A stretch of 26,583 nt of DNA, from assembly GCA_937919155.1 (NCBI GenBank), contig CALFPM010000083.1, positions 1 through 26,583 of the forward strand. The letters are read 5' to 3'. The notes below the pieces were generated by a model that ran no database searches, had not been told where the DNA came from, and saw only the letters and a program-made list of their open reading frames with translations. The translations under genes and the position numbers were made by a program. The DNA is from an uncultured Clostridia bacterium (lineage in GTDB: Bacteria > Bacillota > Clostridia > Oscillospirales > Acutalibacteraceae). Below, piece by piece: positions 6,976 to 13,747 of the stretch. Position 1 is the first letter of the stretch; every line of letters begins with the position of its first letter.

Positions 6976-7007
6976 TATAGAAATATAAAACCGAAAGGAT
7001 TTTTATT

Positions 7008-7616
7008 ATGAAAAAAGTATTGTCAATTCTGCTTATTCTTGCCACAGTGCTCGCTCTTTTCTGCTCCTGCAGCAAAGAGAAAACTGACGAAACAGGACTT
7101 TACACCTATGTTGTTCTTGATGATGAAACCGCAAAAATCATAAAGTATAACGGAACGGAGCCTGTAACAGAGCTTCAGATTCCCTCAGCTCTTGACGATT
7201 ATACCGTTACTGTTATCGGCAAAGAGGCTTTCAAGGATGTTCAGACTCTCACAATTGTCAGAACTCCCGACACCCTCACAACTATTGAGGAATATGCATT
7301 TGCAAACAGCTCCGTTAAAAAGATGCTTATGAACAGATCACCTCTGCTGACCGTAATCGGCGCATATGCTTTTTCGGAATGCAAAAATCTTGTTCAGACC
7401 GATATGCCTCATAATCTTGAAACTCTTGGTGAATACGCATATTACTACTGCGAGAAGCTGAAAATTGCACAGTTCAGAGGAGACAAAGTGAACATTGAGC
7501 AGTTTGCTTTTGATGCTTGTCCCAAAGCTGTTTTCTATATCAAGAGCACTTTCGTGAAGGTTAAGAATTATGCAGAGGCTTATAAGTTTGACATAAAGCT
7601 TACCGACAACAGATAA
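7008..7616 (+). CDS. BspA-type leucine-rich-repeat lipoprotein
   Basis: A 202-residue lipoprotein (MKKVLSILLILATVLALFCSC, lipobox cysteine at about residue 21) with a ribosome site AAAGGA ahead of ATG 7008. After a short linker it has LRR_5/BspA-like repeats: VTVIGKEAFKDVQTLTIVRTPDTLTTIEEYAFANSSVKKML, TVIGAYAFSECKNLVQTDMPHNLETLGEYAYYYCEKLK, and VNIEQFAFDACPKAVFYI. The repeats 'xIgxyAFxxcxxLxxixxpxxl' are diagnostic. Such proteins are surface-exposed scaffolds for protein or host contacts, but no ligand can be read from the sequence. It shares a transcript with mltG and ends at the hairpin at 7626. Confidence 0.85.
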   Translation: MKKVLSILLILATVLALFCSCSKEKTDETGLYTYVVLDDETAKIIKYNGTEPVTELQIPSALDDYTVTVIGKEAFKDVQTLTIVRTPDTLTTIEEYAFANSSVKKMLMNRSPLLTVIGAYAFSECKNLVQTDMPHNLETLGEYAYYYCEKLKIAQFRGDKVNIEQFAFDACPKAVFYIKSTFVKVKNYAEAYKFDIKLTDNR

Positions 7617-7625
7617 TAATCAAAG

Positions 7626-7662
7626 CCGTTACCTCATACAATCAAATGAGGTGACGGTTTTT
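7626..7662 (+). terminator. Hairpin terminator that overlaps the next gene's ribosome site
   Basis: CCGTTACCTCAT (7626-7637) pairs with ATGAGGTGACGG (7646-7657), one T-G wobble, followed by TTTTTGTTG. The 3' arm contains GAGGTGA (7648-7654), which is also the only Shine-Dalgarno candidate for the TTG start at 7661. Confidence 0.8.
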
Positions 7663-9013
7663 GTTGTTCAATACGGTTAATTCTGCAATAAGCGCATTTG
7701 TCTGGGGTCCGCCTATGCTTGCCGCATTTTTGGGTACAGGCTTTTTTCTGTCTGCAAAAACAGGTTTTTATCAGATTTTCGGTGTGGGCGACTGGATGAA
7801 AAACACTCTTTTTTCAGGTGGGAAGAAGAAAAGCGGTGACGGCTCCATATCTCAGATGAGTGCGCTCACAACTGCTCTTGCGGCTTGTCTCGGCACTGGC
7901 AACATTGCAGGTGTGGCAACGGCGCTTTGCTCGGGAGGCCCCGGCGCGGTGTTCTGGATGTGCATTTCTGCGGTGCTTGGGATGATGACCTGTTGCTGCG
8001 AAAATATTCTCGGTGTGAAATTCAGGGTGCGGGATTCCTCTGGTCAGTGGAAAGGCGGTCCGATGCAGTATATTGAGCGGGGTCTCGGAATGAAAGGTCT
8101 CGCGGCGGCTTATGCTTTGTTTCTCACGGGCGCATCTCTCGGAATGGGAAATATGACACAGGCAAATTCGGTTGCTCGGGGACTGTCGGGATTCGGTGTG
8201 CCGCCGATTGCAAGCGGTGTTCTGGTGGCAGTGCTTGTCGCAATTTCGGTCACAGGAGGGCTGAAAAGAATATCCGCAATGTCTGAAAAGCTTATTCCTG
8301 CTCTGACGGTGCTGTTTATTGTTGCGTGTTTTATTATAATTGGCAAAAACGCAGGCAACCTCATACCTTGTGTGAAAAATATAGTGAAAGAAGCTTTCAC
8401 CGTCAGGGCCGTTTCAGGATTCGGGATGGCAAAGGCGGCAAGATACGGAATTTCGCGGGGAGTTTTTTCGAACGAAGCAGGTCTCGGAAGCAGTGCCATC
8501 ATCCACGCCGCCGCAGATTGTGAAACCCCGGGTCAACAGGGAAAATGGGGCATAGTTGAGGTTTTCATAGACACGGTGCTTATGTGCACCGTCACCGCCG
8601 CCGCAATTCTCACAAGCGGAGTGTGGTCGGCAGATACAGACCTTAACGGCGTTCAGCTTTGTGCCGCCGTTTTTGAAAGCGTTTTCGGCAGAACGGGCGG
8701 AATGTTCATCAACGGGTGCATATGCCTGTTTGCGTTTGCAACCCTTGCCGCCTGGTCATACTACGGCAAAAGCGGTGCGGAATATCTGTTCGGGCAAAGG
8801 AGCGGCAAAATATATAATGTTATATATGTGGCGGCGGCTTTTGCAGGCTGTGTGTGCAGCCTTGAAAGTGTGTGGAGCTTATCGGACACCCTCAACGGAC
8901 TTATGGCGGTGCCGAATATTTTTGCTTTGCTCATTCTTTCAAAAGATGCAACGGATGAGCTGAAAAATAATGTAATTCATAAAAATCTATTGTCAAAAAT
9001 TGAGGCACTGTGA
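7661..9013 (+). CDS. AGCS-family sodium:alanine/glycine symporter
   Basis: A 450-residue polytopic carrier of the amino acid:cation symporter family (AlsT/AgcS type) that takes up small neutral amino acids with Na+. It aligns over full length with characteristic blocks: FVWGPPMLAAFLGTGFFLSAKTGF at the N-terminus, ALAACLGTGNIAGVATALCSGGPGAVFWMCISAVLGMMT, KGGPMQYIERGLGMK, and FGMAKAARYGISRGVFSNEAGLGSSAIIHAAA in the middle. The TTG at 7661 is the only reasonable start: TGA lies in frame at 7652 and the next candidates would delete the first helix. Its ribosome site is embedded in the upstream hairpin. No strong promoter is visible between that hairpin and the start, so expression may depend on read-through from mltG-LRR or on an unrecognised promoter. 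Substrate choice is not readable. Confidence 0.92.
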   Translation: MLFNTVNSAISAFVWGPPMLAAFLGTGFFLSAKTGFYQIFGVGDWMKNTLFSGGKKKSGDGSISQMSALTTALAACLGTGNIAGVATALCSGGPGAVFWMCISAVLGMMTCCCENILGVKFRVRDSSGQWKGGPMQYIERGLGMKGLAAAYALFLTGASLGMGNMTQANSVARGLSGFGVPPIASGVLVAVLVAISVTGGLKRISAMSEKLIPALTVLFIVACFIIIGKNAGNLIPCVKNIVKEAFTVRAVSGFGMAKAARYGISRGVFSNEAGLGSSAIIHAAADCETPGQQGKWGIVEVFIDTVLMCTVTAAAILTSGVWSADTDLNGVQLCAAVFESVFGRTGGMFINGCICLFAFATLAAWSYYGKSGAEYLFGQRSGKIYNVIYVAAAFAGCVCSLESVWSLSDTLNGLMAVPNIFALLILSKDATDELKNNVIHKNLLSKIEAL

Positions 9014-9019
9014 TATAAT
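8990..9019 (+). promoter_or_regulatory. Promoter for the flavodiiron protein gene
   Basis: TTGTCA (8990-8995) and TATAAT (9014-9019) with an 18-bp spacer. It lies inside the 3' end of the symporter gene, so the flavodiiron gene has its own promoter besides any read-through. Confidence 0.7.
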
Positions 9020-9049
9020 AATCAGCAGTAAAAAAAGAGGAGAAAAACT

Positions 9050-10204
9050 ATGAAAATAACTCAGGATATAAAATATGTTGGTGTTAACGACAGAGAAATT
9101 GACCTTTTTGAAGGTCAGTACATAGTAGAAAACGGAATGGCTTATAACTCATATGTTATAACCGACAGTAAAATCGCAGTTATGGATACGGTTGATGCCC
9201 GATTCGGCGATGAATGGCTTGCAAACATCAAATCCGTAATCGGCGACAAGGCACCCGACTACCTTGTTGTTCAGCATATGGAGCCTGATCATTCTGCCAA
9301 TATTTCGCTTTTTGCTCAGACATATCCCGAAGCAAAGATTGTTGCATCAGCAAAGGCTTTTGTGATGATGAAGCAGTTTTACGGCTCGGATTTTGCGGAC
9401 AGACAGGTTGTTGTGGGAGAGGGCAGTCAGCTTGAACTGGGTGCTCATACCCTCAATTTTGTGACCGCGCCCATGGTTCATTGGCCCGAGGTTATTATGA
9501 GCTATGACAGCGCAGATAAGGTGCTTTTTTCTGCCGATGCTTTCGGCAAATTCGGCGCTCTTGATGCAGATGAGGACTGGGCTTGCGAGGCAAGACGCTA
9601 TTACTTCGGCATTGTCGGCAAATACGGTCCTCAGGTTCAGCCTGTTCTCAAAAAAGCGGCGGGACTTGATATTGAAATAATCTGCCCCCTGCACGGACCC
9701 GTTCTCAGCGAAAATCTCGGTTATTATATCAATCTTTATGATGTCTGGTCATCATATGGCGTTGAAAGTGAGGGTGTGCTGATTTCTTACACATCGGTTT
9801 ACGGCAACACAAAGAAGGCTGTTGAGATTCTTGCGGAAAAGCTTCGCGAAAAGGGATGCCCCAAGGTTGTTGTGAATGACCTTGCGCGCTGCGATATGGC
9901 AGAGGCGGTTGAGGATGCATTCCGCTACGGCAAGCACGTTCTTGCAACCACCACCTATAATGGCGAAATTTTCCCCTTTATGCACGAATTCCTCAAGCAT
10001 CTCACAGAGCGCAACTATCAGAAAAGAACGGTTGGTTTCATTGAAAACGGCACCTGGGGTCTGATGGCAGAAAAGTTCATGAGAAAAATGCTTGAAAAAA
10101 GCAAGGATATTACTTACACTCAGGCAGGTGTTCACATCAAATCCGCAGTGAATGAAGATAACCTTGCTCAGCTTGAAGCACTTGCTGAGGAGCTTTGCAA
10201 ATAA
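9050..10204 (+). CDS. fprA: FprA-type flavodiiron protein (O2/NO reductase)
   Basis: A 384-residue soluble flavodiiron protein, which reduces O2 to water (some members reduce NO) and protects anaerobes. Residues 1-240 are the metallo-beta-lactamase-like diiron domain with all ligands visible: HMEPDH (H76, E78, D80, H81), H144 in MVHWPE, D163 in SADAF and H215 in PLHGP. Residues about 242-384 are a flavodoxin domain with the FMN loop TSVYGNTKKAV and FIENGTWG. The length is normal for the short form without rubredoxin or flavin reductase domains, so a separate electron donor is needed; the flavin reductase-like protein at 20635 is not adjacent. The ATG at 9050 follows AGAGGAG. It converges with the gene ending at 10208, with only 3 bp between stops and no terminator. 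Confidence 0.93.
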   Translation: MKITQDIKYVGVNDREIDLFEGQYIVENGMAYNSYVITDSKIAVMDTVDARFGDEWLANIKSVIGDKAPDYLVVQHMEPDHSANISLFAQTYPEAKIVASAKAFVMMKQFYGSDFADRQVVVGEGSQLELGAHTLNFVTAPMVHWPEVIMSYDSADKVLFSADAFGKFGALDADEDWACEARRYYFGIVGKYGPQVQPVLKKAAGLDIEIICPLHGPVLSENLGYYINLYDVWSSYGVESEGVLISYTSVYGNTKKAVEILAEKLREKGCPKVVVNDLARCDMAEAVEDAFRYGKHVLATTTYNGEIFPFMHEFLKHLTERNYQKRTVGFIENGTWGLMAEKFMRKMLEKSKDITYTQAGVHIKSAVNEDNLAQLEALAEELCK

Positions 10205-10207
10205 AGC

Positions 10208-10744
10208 TTATTGCTCACGGATTGCCTGCAGAGCGGCGGCGTATGCCTCCGATGACGGTTCATTATCGTTACGCACATCAGGATAAAATTTGCTTACAAA
10301 GCTGCCCAGAGTACGGGCGGCTTTTGTTTTGCTCAGAATTTCTCTGCCCTCAGCCACCATTTCCGCGTAGTTACGGCAACCGCTTTGCTGAATGCATCGG
10401 GCAAGCAATTCTGTCTGCAGGGTGAAGCATTGGTTGGTGTGCGTGCCGATACCCAGTCTTGAAAGTGTATTGTAATCGGCTTCGCCGCTTTTTTCAATTC
10501 CTTCGTTTTGCTGGAATTTTTTGATTGCGGAGGCAGTTGCCGTGCAATAAACGCCGCTGATTTTGCCGCTGAAAACACCTCTGTCACAAAGTGCTTGCTG
10601 AATTACCGCCACTCTTTCTCCGCTGCATCCCATGCGTGTTGCCAGTGCTTCGGAAGTGCAGAAAGTTGAAATTAAAATGAGCAAAGCAAGGTCAACCGCC
10701 AAAAGCATAAGAAGATACCGCAGTTTTTTTGATTTTCGGTTCAT
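10208..10744 (-). CDS. Membrane-anchored peptidoglycan-binding protein with degenerate SleB-like domain
   Basis: The frame is open back to 10888, but ATG 10744 has GGAGGAG ahead of it, giving 178 residues. Residues 9-27 (LRYLLMLLAVDLALLILIS) are a signal anchor. Residues about 40-97 form a PG_binding_1 domain (ERVAVIQQALCDRGVFSGKISGVYCTATASAIKKFQQNEGI, then YNTLSRLGI), as at the N-terminus of the spore cortex-lytic enzyme SleB. The C-terminal part (TELLARCIQQSGCRNYAEMVAEGREIL, ending PSSEAYAAALQAI) has the outline of the SleB hydrolase but is short and lacks the LLARxxxAEARGE-type catalytic Glu stretch. It is therefore probably a wall-binding, non-hydrolytic relative. That reading is from memory of the family. 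It is monocistronic; the only promoter hint is TATAAT on the minus strand near 10785 without a good -35. Confidence 0.75.
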   Translation of the reverse strand: MNRKSKKLRYLLMLLAVDLALLILISTFCTSEALATRMGCSGERVAVIQQALCDRGVFSGKISGVYCTATASAIKKFQQNEGIEKSGEADYNTLSRLGIGTHTNQCFTLQTELLARCIQQSGCRNYAEMVAEGREILSKTKAARTLGSFVSKFYPDVRNDNEPSSEAYAAALQAIREQ

Positions 10745-10918
10745 CAAAATCTCCTCCCGAAAAATATTTTTAAAAGTTTGCGGCAAATTATAAGATGCAA
10801 AAATCTGCCTGCGTTTAATTTCTTTCACAGTATTCGTAATAAAAAGCACAATATGTTGATTTTTGATGTATTTCGTCACTATTAACAAAAAATAAAAGGC
10901 GATTCGGTAAATTTGTTG

Positions 10919-10947
10919 TTGACAAAATTCAAAGATTAGCTTATTAT
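10919..10947 (+). promoter_or_regulatory. Promoter for the SigH-like sigma factor
   Basis: TTGACA (10919-10924), a 17-bp spacer and TATTAT (10942-10947), 31 bp before the start codon. Confidence 0.75.
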
Positions 10948-10978
10948 ATTATGTAAGAAGAAATTTCGAGGTATTTCA

Positions 10979-11560
10979 ATGTGCGAAAAAAGCAAAATAA
11001 CCCTTACTGACGATGAACTGGTGTTCCGTGCGGCAAACGGGGATGATGCGGCAATGGCTCAACTCATTGCAAGCGTAACTCCCATCGCAAGGGCAAAAGC
11101 ATCGGGTTTTGTGAGCCCAAGAATTTCGGGCGAGGACCTTGTTCAGGAGGGGATGTTCGGGTTTCTTCACGCAGTCAAGACATATGACCCGTCCAAGGGA
11201 GCAAGTTTCAAGGCTTATGCAGAGGTTTGCATAAACAACAGAATTGTTTCCGCGGTGCGGACAAGTTTTAACAACAAGAATGCCGCGCTTTCAAACGCAT
11301 TGCCTTATGAACCTGAAAAGGTTGAAGAAGCAGTTTCTGAGGCAGACCCTGCGGATATCTTTTCGCGAAAAGAAGATGCGGAGCGTTTCAGAGAAATTCT
11401 GAGCAAAGGTCTTTCAGAATTCGAAAATCGGGTTGTTGAACTGCGAATGATGGATATGAGCTATTCTCAGATAGCGGAAAGACTTGACTGCAGCGAAAAG
11501 GCGGTTGACAATGCCTTGCAGCGTATCCGCAGAAAGATGCGGGATTTATTTGGTTTATAA
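10979..11560 (+). CDS. Sigma-70 family sigma factor, SigH-like
   Basis: A 193-residue sigma factor, larger than ECF factors. Region 2 is conserved: ISGEDLVQEGMFGFLHAVKTYDPSKGASFKAYAEVCINNRI at about residues 47-88, with DLVQEG typical of SigH and SigF-group factors rather than ECF. Region 4 is at about 140-190 (LSEFENRVVELRMMDMSYSQIAERLDCSEKAVDNALQRIRRKMRD), with the helix-turn-helix in SYSQIAERLDCSEKAVDNAL. The linker is acidic and short. It resembles the sporulation/transition-state factor SigH most, but I cannot separate that from other stress-type group factors by sequence alone. ATG 10979 follows GAGG at 7 nt. It is followed, without terminator, by the hairpin-rich block at 11562 and the zinc-ribbon gene. 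Confidence 0.88.
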   Translation: MCEKSKITLTDDELVFRAANGDDAAMAQLIASVTPIARAKASGFVSPRISGEDLVQEGMFGFLHAVKTYDPSKGASFKAYAEVCINNRIVSAVRTSFNNKNAALSNALPYEPEKVEEAVSEADPADIFSRKEDAERFREILSKGLSEFENRVVELRMMDMSYSQIAERLDCSEKAVDNALQRIRRKMRDLFGL

Positions 11561-11561
11561 T

Positions 11562-11651
11562 GCTCCGCAAGGAGCCGATATGCCCACGGTAGCTTAGTAA
11601 AGAAGAGCGTTGTTTATTCAAAGGCGGCGGTGCGAATCCGTCCAAGGGCAA
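11562..11651 (+). ncRNA. Candidate structured RNA or leader, tRNA-like in parts
   Basis: Between the sigma factor and the zinc-ribbon gene there is a GCTCC-GCAA-GGAGC hairpin with a GNRA-type loop. A compact unit follows from about 11581 to 11650 in which TGCCC pairs with GGGCA at the ends, ACGG with CCGT inside, and a T-arm-like GGCGG-TGCGAAT-CCGTC is visible. A TA-GCTTAG...GAGC stretch mimics a tRNA D-arm. The acceptor does not pair as in a real tRNA and no anticodon stem forms, so I do not call a tRNA. I know no riboswitch with this pattern. An A/T-rich stretch with seven T follows at 11660. Confidence 0.3.
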
Positions 11652-11684
11652 ATAAAATATTTTTTTCAAGCGAGGTTAAAAACA

Positions 11685-11966
11685 ATGTACGAAGACAAGA
11701 CCCTTATCTGTAAGGAATGCGGCAATGAATTTGTTTTCACTGCAGGCGAACAGGAATTTTATGCTGAGAAAGGCTTTGTAAACGAGCCTCAGCGCTGCAA
11801 GGACTGCCGTGCCGCACGTAAGAATGCTGCCCGTGGTGAGCGTGAATTCTTTGAAACAACATGTATGGATTGCGGCGGAGTTGCAAGAGTTCCCTTCAAG
11901 CCCCGTGATGACAGAGGTGTTCGTTGCAGCGAATGCTACGCAAAGAGCAGAGAGGCTCAGGAATAA
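11685..11966 (+). CDS. Small zinc-ribbon protein with four CxxC motifs
   Basis: The start is ATG 11685, preceded by GAGG (11672-11675); the frame upstream of it overlaps the RNA-like block and is not used. The 93-residue product has four CxxC pairs: CKEC near residue 9, CKDC near 37, CMDC near 64 and CSEC near 82. That is enough for two zinc ribbons, separated by a basic linker (RAARKNAARGER). It matches a widespread short family in Firmicutes annotated only as a probable zinc-ribbon domain protein (KTLICKECGNEFVFTAGEQEFYAEKGF is the typical start). The role is unknown; RNA or ribosome association is a reasonable guess given size and charge, not something the sequence shows. It ends at a strong terminator. 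Confidence 0.85.
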   Translation: MYEDKTLICKECGNEFVFTAGEQEFYAEKGFVNEPQRCKDCRAARKNAARGEREFFETTCMDCGGVARVPFKPRDDRGVRCSECYAKSREAQE

Positions 11967-11999
11967 TTTTTCCTGCCTGTAAATTACATTAAGAAAAGA

Positions 12000-12027
12000 C
12001 CCCCTCGGGATATCCCGAGGGGGTTTT
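12000..12027. terminator. Strong palindromic terminator between convergent genes
   Basis: A 24-bp perfect palindrome (CCCCCTCGGGAT then its reverse) at 12000-12023 is followed by TTTT on the plus strand. On the minus strand the flank TCTTTTCTT is pyrimidine-rich, so it probably also ends the topB operon. Confidence 0.85.
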
Positions 12028-12032
12028 GACAT

Positions 12033-13322
12033 TTATTTACCGTAAATAAGTTTTGAGCCGAACTTAACTTTGAATTTCGGCGACTTTTCAGGATTTTCGA
12101 TGCGGATTGCTCCGTATTTGAATGCCTTTTTCAGCGATGCGCTCATTTCCTTGTTTTCTGTGAAATTCTTTGTGGCAAGGGGTTTTGACCACTTTTCTCC
12201 TATCTGTTCATAGCTGTCAAAAGTCAGGTCAGCCTCAGGGATATTGCCCGAATAAAGATAATTGCATTTGAAACCCGAGCCTTTGAAATCACCTGCAAGC
12301 CAGGAAATTCCGTTATCGTTCAAAGCTTCGAGGGAAGAATCAAGATTTTCATCTGCTCTCAGTTTGCAAACGATAAAGGGAATTCCATTGCCGCCGAGCC
12401 TGTGTATTCCGTTGAGAAGTGCCTGAATTTCATAGGTGGTGTGGAAATGGGAATAAAGTCCGTAGGCAATATTGCTGTCACTTATCTTTTCGGGTACAGG
12501 CAGGGTGTCGGGTGCGCCTGCAGCCTCGAGAATAATTATGTGCTTTTCGTCCACATTGCGGATTGCCTTGATAAGTCTTCTGTAAAATTTATGAAGGGTG
12601 TCCAGATGTTCTTCCCAGTCTGCCATTCGGTTCAGGGGCCTGTTGAGCAGATCATATGCCGCAATCGCAGGTTCATCCTTATAGTGAGCGGCAATCTGTG
12701 ACCAGAGTCTGACTGTGGCATTGCGCGCTTCAAAACCGTCTTTGGATGAAGCAAAAAGAAAGCTTTTTTCCTCCTTGCAGCAAGAGGAATCAGTGTTCTG
12801 GAATCCGGGTGCCGAGTGAAGTTCAAGAATAATATAAAGTCCTGCTTTTTTGCACTTTTCCACAATATAATCAAGGCGGTCAAAGTCAATGTCGCCCTTG
12901 CAGTTGTCCTTGGTCAGAAGAAAACGGCTCCTTAACGGAATTCTCACGCAGTTTGCGCCGAGTTTGGCAATCTTTTTGATATCCGAAGCGGAAACAAGTC
13001 CTTCGTTGAATTTTTTTGCAAGCTGACCTGCACCGTATCTTCCGAAACGGCTTTCCAAAGCGGCAAAAACATCGGCAGTGCCTGAGGATTCATCAAGGTC
13101 ATCTTTTTTGAATCCGAAAAAATCATCGTTAAGATTGATTCCTTTAAGTGCGGTTATTGCGCCGCATTCGGAAATAAAATTGCCGTTTTCCGTGCGGAGA
13201 AAATCCTTGTCCGATATAGGCTGTCGGGCGGTTGCCTTCACAAAGCCGTAAACAGCAGGAACGGTTGCCGCCGCAGCGCCTGCCGCACATCCTGCAATCA
13301 TAATTTTTTCGTTGTTCGTCAT
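12033..13322 (-). CDS. Membrane-anchored GH5-fold protein lacking both catalytic glutamates
   Basis: A 429-residue protein with an N-terminal membrane segment (about residues 7-29, IMIAGCAAGAAAATVPAVYGFV) and a full-length glycoside hydrolase family 5 TIM-barrel: ALKGINLND near 60, LGANCVRIPL near 121-130, GLYIILELHSAPGFQNT near 161-177, YDLLNRPLN at 223-231, YSHFHTTYEI near 290, and the GNGIPFIVCKL region at 311-321. In active GH5 enzymes the acid/base Glu is in the NEP motif and the nucleophile Glu in a VGEF-like strand. Here these positions read N-R228-P (codon 12641-12639) and V-C-K320-L, so both glutamates are replaced by basic residues. It is therefore very likely not a hydrolase and may bind glycan or act as a scaffold. 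ATG 13322 follows AGGAGG and overlaps the vanZ-like stop as ATGA, so translation is coupled. It is the last gene of the topB operon. Confidence 0.85.
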   Translation of the reverse strand: MTNNEKIMIAGCAAGAAAATVPAVYGFVKATARQPISDKDFLRTENGNFISECGAITALKGINLNDDFFGFKKDDLDESSGTADVFAALESRFGRYGAGQLAKKFNEGLVSASDIKKIAKLGANCVRIPLRSRFLLTKDNCKGDIDFDRLDYIVEKCKKAGLYIILELHSAPGFQNTDSSCCKEEKSFLFASSKDGFEARNATVRLWSQIAAHYKDEPAIAAYDLLNRPLNRMADWEEHLDTLHKFYRRLIKAIRNVDEKHIIILEAAGAPDTLPVPEKISDSNIAYGLYSHFHTTYEIQALLNGIHRLGGNGIPFIVCKLRADENLDSSLEALNDNGISWLAGDFKGSGFKCNYLYSGNIPEADLTFDSYEQIGEKWSKPLATKNFTENKEMSASLKKAFKYGAIRIENPEKSPKFKVKFGSKLIYGK

Positions 13323-13747
13323 TTCGGGTTCCTCCTCTTGAGTTTTCGGGAGAGAATAATCAGAAAAGAAATAAAAATCAGAGCCGCTGCAGCACCTGAG
13401 CAGTCAACCAACCAATCAAAAAAGCGGCAGGCGCGTCCCTCAACAAAGAGCTGATGAATTTCATCGGTAGCCGCGTATGCGGCGGTAATTACAAACGATA
13501 AATAGGGTCGGAAATTGCCGCATGTGCTGTGGAGTGCATTGAAAATCAGCACGGCAAGACCTGCAAATTCAAGAAAATGAGCGCCTTTGCGCACAATGAA
13601 ACTGCCGAAAGGAATGTTCAGGAAAAATGCAAGTTCGTCACTTGTTCCCTGCGAAGTATCTCCTGTCTGCGCCGAGAAATAAAATATGACGCCCATGCAC
13701 AGAGCAACGGCAATCCAGCATAAAACAGTTGTCAGTTTGCGTTTCAT
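13319..13747 (-). CDS. VanZ-family membrane protein
   Basis: A 142-residue protein with about four membrane helices and the VanZ signature: FSAQTGDTS near the N-terminus, VRKGAHFLEFAGLAVLIFNAL in the middle, AYAATDEIHQLFVEGRACRFFDWLVDCSGAAAAL towards the end. VanZ was named for a teicoplanin resistance accessory gene, but most chromosomal members have unknown cell-envelope roles, so no resistance is implied. It starts at ATG 13747, sharing one base with the stop of the upstream binding-protein gene (TGATG), and its own stop overlaps the GH5-like gene by 4 bp. The tight coupling suggests the two products work at the same membrane site. Confidence 0.9.
   Translation of the reverse strand: MKRKLTTVLCWIAVALCMGVIFYFSAQTGDTSQGTSDELAFFLNIPFGSFIVRKGAHFLEFAGLAVLIFNALHSTCGNFRPYLSFVITAAYAATDEIHQLFVEGRACRFFDWLVDCSGAAAALIFISFLIILSRKLKRRNPK

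Noticed and set aside
9752..10135. 127-residue minus-strand frame
   Set aside because: It is fully inside the flavodiiron gene, antisense to its conserved flavodoxin domain.
11581..11651. tRNA gene
   Set aside because: D-arm and T-arm strings are present but the acceptor ends mismatch in every register and no 5-bp anticodon stem forms.
13319..13747. Glycopeptide resistance gene
   Set aside because: VanZ-family membrane proteins are widespread and there is no vanHAX or sensor pair here.
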